A stretch of DNA of 64,000 nt from positions 105,222-169,221 of the forward strand of contig CAMCVE010000003.1 of assembly GCA_945881775.1 (NCBI GenBank), given 5' to 3'. The position numbers and the translations under genes were made by a program. Below the pieces are notes generated by a model, which worked only from the letters and a program-made list of their open reading frames with translations, had not been told where the DNA came from and ran no database searches. Positions 59,076 through 64,000 of the stretch are shown here, piece after piece; within the stretch, counting starts at the first letter, position 1; each line of letters opens with the position of its first letter. The stretch comes from Bacteriovorax stolpii (lineage in GTDB: Bacteria; Bdellovibrionota; UBA2428).

Positions 59076-60998
59076 TTATTTGTAGCTTCGCACGCTAGGT
59101 TTGACGTATTCCCAAACGAGTTCTTCTCGCTGAACAGTGGGATCCTTATCTGCACCCTCGTAGAACCAAGCCGATACGTTGGTGAACTTTTCATCGTTAC
59201 GGAGAGCTTCGCCATCTGCAGTCTGGTGTTCTTCTCGGAAATGCCCGCCGCAAGATTCATCGCGATCGAGCGCATCACGCGCCATGAGTTCACCCAGTTC
59301 AATGAAGTCTGCCACGCGGCCCGCCTTCTCAAGTTCAAGGTTGTAATCCTTGGAATCACCAAGAACCCGCAAATCACTCCAGAACTCTTGGCGCAGCTTT
59401 GGAAGTTCAACAAGTGCTTTTTTGAGGCCCGCCTCGGTACGCCCCATTCCGACGTACTCCCACATGATTTTACCGAGAGCCTTGTGGAAATCGTCTACTG
59501 TGCGCGTGCCTTTGATGTTGATGAGTTTCTCGACACGAGCCTTGGTGTCGCGCTCTGCATCCGCAAAAGCAGGATTCTGAGTGTCGACTTTGTCGAACTT
59601 CGTGCCGCCAAGATAGTTCGCGAGTGTGGCAGGAACAACGAAGTACCCATCTGCAAGACCCTGCATGAGGGCCGAAGCTCCGAGACGATTAGCACCATGG
59701 TCGGAAAAATTGGCTTCACCGAGCACGAAGAGGCCGGGAACGTTCGACATCAGGTTGTAGTCGACCCACAATCCCCCCATCGTGTAATGGACCGCCGGAT
59801 AAATACGCATCGGCAAATCATAGGGATTTTCGTCGGTGATGTGATGATACATATCGAAAAGATTTCCGTACTTTTCTTTGATCACATCCATACCGTCGCG
59901 TTTGATGGCATCTCGGAAATCCAAGTACACTGCAAGGCCTGAACGGCCGACACCGCGACCCTCATCACACAAGCGTTTTGCCGCGCGAGAAGAAACGTCG
60001 CGTGGAGCGAGATTACCGAAGCTCGGGTAGATGCGCTCGAGATAGTAGTCTCGTTCTTCATCTGGAATTTCCGATGGAGGCCGCTTGTCGCCCACAGCCT
60101 TCGGAACCCAGACTCGTCCGTCGTTACGTAAAGACTCAGACATCAAAGTGAGTTTTGACTGGTGATCACCTGATACCGGAATACACGTCGGATGGATTTG
60201 GACGTAGCAGGGGTTTCCGTAAGCCGCGCCCCGCTTGTAGCAACGCCAAGCAGCTGTTGCGTTCGACATCCGAGCGGAAGTTGAGAGGTAGTAGACGTTG
60301 GAGTAGCCACCGGTGCAAATGAGGACGGCATCGGCCGCATAGCGCTCGGTCTCACCTGTGACCAAGTTGCGAACAATCACGCCGCGAGCTTTGCCGTCGA
60401 CAACCACGAGATCGAGCATTTCACGACGCGCGAGGAGCTCGACGCGTTTCTCGCCAACCATGCGCATGAGCGCGTGATAGGCGCCGATGAGAAGTTGCTG
60501 ACCCGTCTGTCCACGAGCGTAGAAAGTTCTAGATACTTGAGCACCACCGAAAGAGCGGTTGTCCAGTAAGCCCCCATAGTCACGCGCAAACGGCACCCCT
60601 TGGGCGACGCATTGGTCGATGATATTGACACTGACTTCGGCGAGACGATGGACGTTGGCTTCGCGCGCGCGGTAGTCGCCGCCCTTGATGGTGTCGTAGA
60701 AAAGACGATGAACGGAATCACCATCGTTCTGGTAGTTCTTTGCGCCGTTGATGCCACCTTGAGCGGCAATGGAATGAGCGCGTCGAGGTGAATCGTGCAT
60801 GGTGATCGCTGTGACTTTGTAACCAAGTTCAGCGAGAGTCGCGGCTGCGGAGGCCCCCGCGAGACCTGTTCCAACAACGATGACAGAATACTTTCGCTTG
60901 TTGGCGGGATTAACGAGCTTGGAATCAAATTTGTAGTTGGTCCATTTGTCCGCGAGCGGACCCTTGGGAATTTTTGCGTCGAGAACTCGATTGGTCAT
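59076..60998 (-). CDS. sdhA: Succinate dehydrogenase flavoprotein subunit
   Basis: SdhA oxidises succinate to fumarate with covalent FAD. The dinucleotide motif [17 protein letters not shown], covalent-FAD His in [13 protein letters not shown], and substrate-site region [11 protein letters not shown] are present. FLGE- and catalytic Arg elements ([19 protein letters not shown]) follow. At 640 residues it is of the B-type length. Between sdhC (19 bp upstream) and sdhB. Direction (succinate oxidation or fumarate reduction) cannot be read from sequence alone. Confidence 0.95.
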   Translation of the reverse strand: MTNRVLDAKIPKGPLADKWTNYKFDSKLVNPANKRKYSVIVVGTGLAGASAAATLAELGYKVTAITMHDSPRRAHSIAAQGGINGAKNYQNDGDSVHRLFYDTIKGGDYRAREANVHRLAEVSVNIIDQCVAQGVPFARDYGGLLDNRSFGGAQVSRTFYARGQTGQQLLIGAYHALMRMVGEKRVELLARREMLDLVVVDGKARGVIVRNLVTGETERYAADAVLICTGGYSNVYYLSTSARMSNATAAWRCYKRGAAYGNPCYVQIHPTCIPVSGDHQSKLTLMSESLRNDGRVWVPKAVGDKRPPSEIPDEERDYYLERIYPSFGNLAPRDVSSRAAKRLCDEGRGVGRSGLAVYLDFRDAIKRDGMDVIKEKYGNLFDMYHHITDENPYDLPMRIYPAVHYTMGGLWVDYNLMSNVPGLFVLGEANFSDHGANRLGASALMQGLADGYFVVPATLANYLGGTKFDKVDTQNPAFADAERDTKARVEKLINIKGTRTVDDFHKALGKIMWEYVGMGRTEAGLKKALVELPKLRQEFWSDLRVLGDSKDYNLELEKAGRVADFIELGELMARDALDRDESCGGHFREEHQTADGEALRNDEKFTNVSAWFYEGADKDPTVQREELVWEYVKPSVRSYK

Positions 60999-61017
60999 AG
61001 CGCGCTCCTTTTCCTTA

Positions 61018-61680
61018 TCAGCCTTGGTGGACTAGGTACACGTAGATGGGTTGCGAGATGAATCCGGCAGCGACGACAATCGCGTATACGATCCCTATCC
61101 ACTTAATCGTGGGAGTGTAGCGAGGATGATTGAAACCCAGTGATTGGAAGATCGACGAAACTCCGTGTCTCAAATGCACTCCCATCACGATCAAGGCCAC
61201 GACGTACCAGACGACAAATGCTGGATTCTGGAAAGCCTCAACCATGAGCCTGTGAAGGTCGCGCACTGTTTGACCTCCGTACTCGACGTCGTAGTGATTT
61301 CCGTATTTGAAGGTCGCCAAGTGGGTGATGATGAAGACAAGAAGGATGCTCCCCGAAAAGATCATCGTCTTCGAAGCTGTGGTGACGGACTTAGCTGGAC
61401 TTGCTTGCACGGCATAGGCAGAGGGACGAGCTGAATGATTTTCTTTCGTCAGCAAAATGCCTAAGAAGGCGTGAACTAACATCATCAGAACAAGACTCCA
61501 TGAGATCAGCGGGTACGCAGGATTGTGGGTCATGAAGTGCCCGTACATGTTGTAGGCCTCAGCCCCCTTGAACACGAGCAGGTTGCCAGTCATGTGAGCG
61601 AAGACGAAGCCGCTTAGCCCCAGTCCGCTTAGGCCCATAATGAACTTCTTACCGACGGATGATCTCAGAAAATGCAGCAT
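61018..61680 (-). CDS. sdhC: Succinate dehydrogenase cytochrome b membrane subunit (B-type)
   Basis: A 220-residue five-helix dihaem membrane anchor of B-type succinate:quinone reductases (B. subtilis/Wolinella class). The start [20 protein letters not shown] and His in [38 protein letters not shown] and [16 protein letters not shown] provide the four axial ligands expected. GGGAG precedes the ATG. First gene of the operon; the operon lacks a separate sdhD, as expected for B-type. Confidence 0.93.
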   Translation of the reverse strand: MLHFLRSSVGKKFIMGLSGLGLSGFVFAHMTGNLLVFKGAEAYNMYGHFMTHNPAYPLISWSLVLMMLVHAFLGILLTKENHSARPSAYAVQASPAKSVTTASKTMIFSGSILLVFIITHLATFKYGNHYDVEYGGQTVRDLHRLMVEAFQNPAFVVWYVVALIVMGVHLRHGVSSIFQSLGFNHPRYTPTIKWIGIVYAIVVAAGFISQPIYVYLVHQG

Positions 61681-61832
61681 TCAAAAGTCTCCCAAAAATG
61701 TCCCATGCATAGAATCCCTCGTTAAGCTTAGGGATACAAGATTCTTTTAAGATTTCTTAGATTTGTGAGTTCTCACTGGCAAGTCCCGTCAGAGATTCTT
61801 TGAAGTGGCAGGATCGCACCCTCTTCCCATTT

Positions 61833-62156
61833 TCAGGGACTACGGTCCAAGGTAGCCGAGCGGAAACCCGAAGCGAATTGGCGGCTTTCAGAACCGGGAA
61901 TGAGAGGCATCTCACCCTGTGACCACCCAGTCCAGGGATCGAAATACTCGATATCACGCACCACAGCGCGGCCATAACCATCCGTGAGGCGCCCCGTCCT
62001 CGCGTCCACGCACACAGAAAGGGCGGCAGAGGCAGCCTGTGTCCGAAGGAGAGCGCGCCCCTGCATCCTTTCTCTTAAGGATGCTACGGTACCTGACTTA
62101 AAATAGCGCTGGTAAAGAAATTGCGCCAAGAAAGGGTCGAAATCCTGATAAGGCAC
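61833..62156 (-). CDS. Hypothetical protein or start-less remnant
   Basis: A frame with start at GTG 62156 gives 107 residues (MPYQDFDPFLAQFLYQRYF and on, with LTDGYGRAVVRDIEYFDPW). Protein-like sequence continues upstream of the GTG without a stop for at least 35 codons (including CAAGSRPQFFKPV), and runs into the acyl-CoA dehydrogenase 3' end, but no ATG, GTG or TTG occurs there. So the gene is either shorter than its coding signal or a pseudogene with a lost start. No family recognised. The rest of the 571-bp gap (61681-61832 and 62157-62251) holds the sdhC leader and this upstream extension. Confidence 0.4.
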   Translation of the reverse strand: MPYQDFDPFLAQFLYQRYFKSGTVASLRERMQGRALLRTQAASAALSVCVDARTGRLTDGYGRAVVRDIEYFDPWTGWSQGEMPLIPGSESRQFASGFRSATLDRSP

Positions 62157-62251
62157 GGGTTTAAAGAATTGGGGTCGTGAACCTGCAGCGCATTCGTGCG
62201 TCTCTTTGCGATACGTGAGTCGAGTTTGCTGAACTTCATATCTCGCTTCGT

Positions 62252-63436
62252 CTAGAGTTCCTTCACAAGACTTCGCGCAATAACGATACGCTGTATCTCG
62301 CTCGTGCCCTCGTAGATCTCGGTGATCTTCGCATCACGGAAGTGTCTCTCCATGGCGTAGTCCTTCGTGTAGCCGTAGCCTCCCAGCACTTGAATGCCTC
62401 GCGTTGAGACCTCCATGCAGGCCTCGGATGCAAAGAGCTTCGCCTGAGCCGCCTGCTTGCTGAAGGGCCTATCGCCATCTTTGAGAGCTGCAGCGGCCCT
62501 CATCAGGAGTCGTGAGGCGTCGGTCTTTGTGGCCATGTCGGCGAGGTGAATTTGGATCGCACCGAGGTCAGCAATCGGCTTTCCGAAGGCCTCTCGCTCG
62601 AGGGAGTATGCGGTTGCCTCCTCCAATGCTGCGCGAGCGATTCCTACAGCCTGACAGGCAATTCCGATGCGCCCCCCATCGAGCGTCGACATCGCCACTT
62701 TGAATCCATCATTCTCAGCTCCGAGAAGACAAGACTCAGGGACTTCGACGTTCTCCAATACAATTTGCGTGGTGCTCGAGCCACAGATGCCAAGCTTGTC
62801 TTCGACTTTGCCGACGCTATAGCCCTTTGACTTCGCGTCGACGACAAAAGCTCCGATTCCTTTGTGCTTTTTATCGGGATCCACGATCGCATAGACAATA
62901 GCGTAGTCGGCTTCGCGTCCGTTGGTAATGAAGTTCTTCACTCCGTTGAGGATCCATTTGTCGCCCTTTTTTACAGCCCGAGTTTTCATAGCGGCAGCAT
63001 CGGATCCGCTGCCAGGTTCAGACAAGCAGTAACAGCCCAGCTTTTCACCGCTGGCCATCGGCCTCAAGAAGCGCTCCTTCTGCTCGATAGAGCCAAACTT
63101 AACGAGTGGCGCACAAGCGAGACTGTTGTTGACACTCATCACGACCGACGTCGAAGCACAGGCAACAGAAATTTCTTCGAGCACGGTAACGTAGCTCATC
63201 GTATCGAGGCCAGCTCCACCCCATTCAACAGGCACCATAATGCCCATAAATCCCAGGGCGCCCATCTGGCGAAGAATCTCTCGAGGAAAGTGATGATCGC
63301 GATCAATCTTTTCGGCCAGCGGCTCGATCTCTCGCCTCGAAAAGTCGCGCGCCATCTCCGCGAGAACCTTGTGATCATCACTCAAAAAGACGTCCGACCA
63401 AAGAGCATTGCGTTTGGGATTAGGAGCTGCAGCCAT
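62252..63436 (-). CDS. Acyl-CoA dehydrogenase
   Basis: A 394-residue FAD acyl-CoA dehydrogenase that introduces the trans-2 double bond in beta-oxidation. It has FAD/substrate segments CYCLSEPGSGSDAAAMKTRA and NGVKNFITNGREADY, the ETF-binding C-terminal part (GIQVLGGYGYTKDYAMERH) and the catalytic Glu in EIYEGTSEIQRIVIAR, the position of short/medium-chain enzymes. Length is standard. Chain-length preference is not decidable. fadI-fadJ elsewhere in the window would complete the pathway. Confidence 0.93.
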   Translation of the reverse strand: MAAAPNPKRNALWSDVFLSDDHKVLAEMARDFSRREIEPLAEKIDRDHHFPREILRQMGALGFMGIMVPVEWGGAGLDTMSYVTVLEEISVACASTSVVMSVNNSLACAPLVKFGSIEQKERFLRPMASGEKLGCYCLSEPGSGSDAAAMKTRAVKKGDKWILNGVKNFITNGREADYAIVYAIVDPDKKHKGIGAFVVDAKSKGYSVGKVEDKLGICGSSTTQIVLENVEVPESCLLGAENDGFKVAMSTLDGGRIGIACQAVGIARAALEEATAYSLEREAFGKPIADLGAIQIHLADMATKTDASRLLMRAAAALKDGDRPFSKQAAQAKLFASEACMEVSTRGIQVLGGYGYTKDYAMERHFRDAKITEIYEGTSEIQRIVIARSLVKEL

Positions 63437-63692
63437 TCCCCTATTCTGCTCAGCTTCGACTGAAGCGACAAGCGCGCTTCAGAAATGAATCTGACATCTC
63501 CAAGCCGGGCAACCAACACAATGCACCGCAATATCGTCTTTGGCCCAACGGAAACATGCCCCAGGGTTCAGGGTGCATCTTTGGGTCCGTAGTCCCCTTG
63601 CTGAGACTTCTCCTTGACCTCGCGCACGAGAAATTAGAATGTGCCAGCGAAACAATATTTGACATCGCTACGTTATGAGATAGATTTGAATC
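63437..63692. other. Spacer between acyl-CoA dehydrogenase and transposase-like gene
   Basis: No gene supported. A small imperfect hairpin ATGC-CCC / GGG-TGCAT flanks AGGGTTCA near 63550. A possible REP-type sequence could lie here given the neighbouring transposase-like gene, but I see no repeated unit within the window. Confidence 0.35.
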
Positions 63693-64000
63693 ATGGGACA
63701 CGGAAAGCGAGTGAAAAAGACCTCAACATCCGCAAAAAATGAGCGCCTCGTCACCCGTCAAACCTCTCCGGCGCGTCCTTCAAGCAGCCTCAGTTCCATG
63801 ACTCCCTCCACCCAAGCCCCGCTCCCAGGCCTCGAATTTAAAAAGCAACTAAGCTTCGGCGGCTCGCTCCTAAAGCTCTCGCACGCGAAAGTCGCCAGGC
63901 CCCTCTCCTCTAAGCAGGCCCTGCATGTGGTCCTCAGATCCGACTTCGCACAAGGAACGCATTCGCTCCTTAAGCACGAGCGCGTGATTCGCAACACGCT
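63693..64000 (+). CDS. REP-associated tyrosine transposase-like protein, 3' partial
   Basis: The frame from ATG 63693 runs off the window end (102 codons). After a Lys/Ser/Thr/Pro-rich start comes KKQLSFGGSLLKLSHAKVAR, then PLSSKQALHVVLRSDFAQGT and HSLLKHERVIRNTL. This FGGSLL..ARPLS.K..HVVLRS pattern is that of Y1-type REP-associated transposases and similar solitary transposase genes. The catalytic Tyr/HuH part should lie beyond the edge apart from the first H (LHVVL). An alternative GTG start is at 63711. Confidence 0.65.
   Translation, partial: MGHGKRVKKTSTSAKNERLVTRQTSPARPSSSLSSMTPSTQAPLPGLEFKKQLSFGGSLLKLSHAKVARPLSSKQALHVVLRSDFAQGTHSLLKHERVIRNT

Noticed and set aside
63450..63701. 83-codon minus-strand frame in the spacer before the transposase-like gene
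   Set aside because: Its N-terminal half overlaps the transposase start, composition is erratic, and no ribosome binding site or family signal is seen.
1..64000. tRNA, rRNA, riboswitch or CRISPR elements
   Set aside because: No cloverleaf, conserved rRNA segment or regularly spaced direct repeat was recognised by eye; dedicated tools (covariance models) would be needed to exclude small RNAs.

Overview
The window reads as a chromosomal segment of a Gram-negative, aerobically respiring bacterium, most likely of the Bdellovibrionota (Bdellovibrio-like predators and relatives). The grounds are inference from gene content: Kdo synthesis (kdsD, kdsB, kdsA), many lipoproteins and secreted proteins, a B-type sdhCAB operon, split complex I genes (nuoC-D-I), a Rieske/cytochrome b complex carrying a very large multihaem cytochrome c, and a 5' partial receiver protein with RomR-like layout. 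Nearly all sequence is coding, with short spacers and many ATGA overlaps. No rRNA, tRNA or CRISPR array was seen. The only mobile-element trace is a partial REP-associated-type transposase at the right edge.

Layout. 1-6 kb: receiver protein, birA, small secreted or lipoprotein genes, trmL, rplM-rpsI (L13 with a 103-residue basic tail). 6-12.3 kb: fadI-fadJ beta-oxidation genes running into kdsD-kdsB-kdsA. 12.3-17.8 kb: ppiD divergent from the cell-shape operon mreC-mreD-mrdA, with a perfect 16-bp inverted repeat over the predicted mreC promoter. 17.8-27.6 kb: hslO and trxA, then a haem locus in two converging halves. The + strand half is a HemX-like protein, hemA and a degenerate hemC paralogue; the - strand half is hemCD fusion, hemE, hemG/Y, hemH. 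27.7-35.5 kb: Slt-type lytic transglycosylase, secreted proteins, a methyltransferase, a double-PspC protein, a GH114-like protein and a lipoprotein. 35.6-39.4 kb: a 1277-residue secreted coiled-coil protein with strict four-residue Gly and aromatic repeats. 39.5-47.5 kb: corA, then on the - strand rnc-era-der, an NSS-like transporter, a collagen-like lipoprotein, bolA and sohB. 47.6-56.4 kb: nuoC-nuoD-nuoI-HEAT protein, followed by Rieske, cytochrome b, subunit IV-like protein and octahaem cytochrome c. 56.5-58.1 kb: two tandem acyltransferases. 58.2-63.4 kb: sdhCAB and an acyl-CoA dehydrogenase.

How it works together. Acyl-CoA dehydrogenase, FadJ and FadI make up most of a beta-oxidation spiral. 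SdhCAB and NuoCDI feed electrons to quinone, the Rieske/b/octahaem c complex takes them on, and the haem genes supply cofactor for these cytochromes. Envelope functions (Kdo, Mre/PBP2, Slt, PpiD, lipoproteins) are a second theme. The least explained items are the HemC-like protein lacking the cofactor cysteine, the four-residue-repeat giant protein, the 3+5 haem cytochrome, the collagen-like lipoprotein and the L13 tail.
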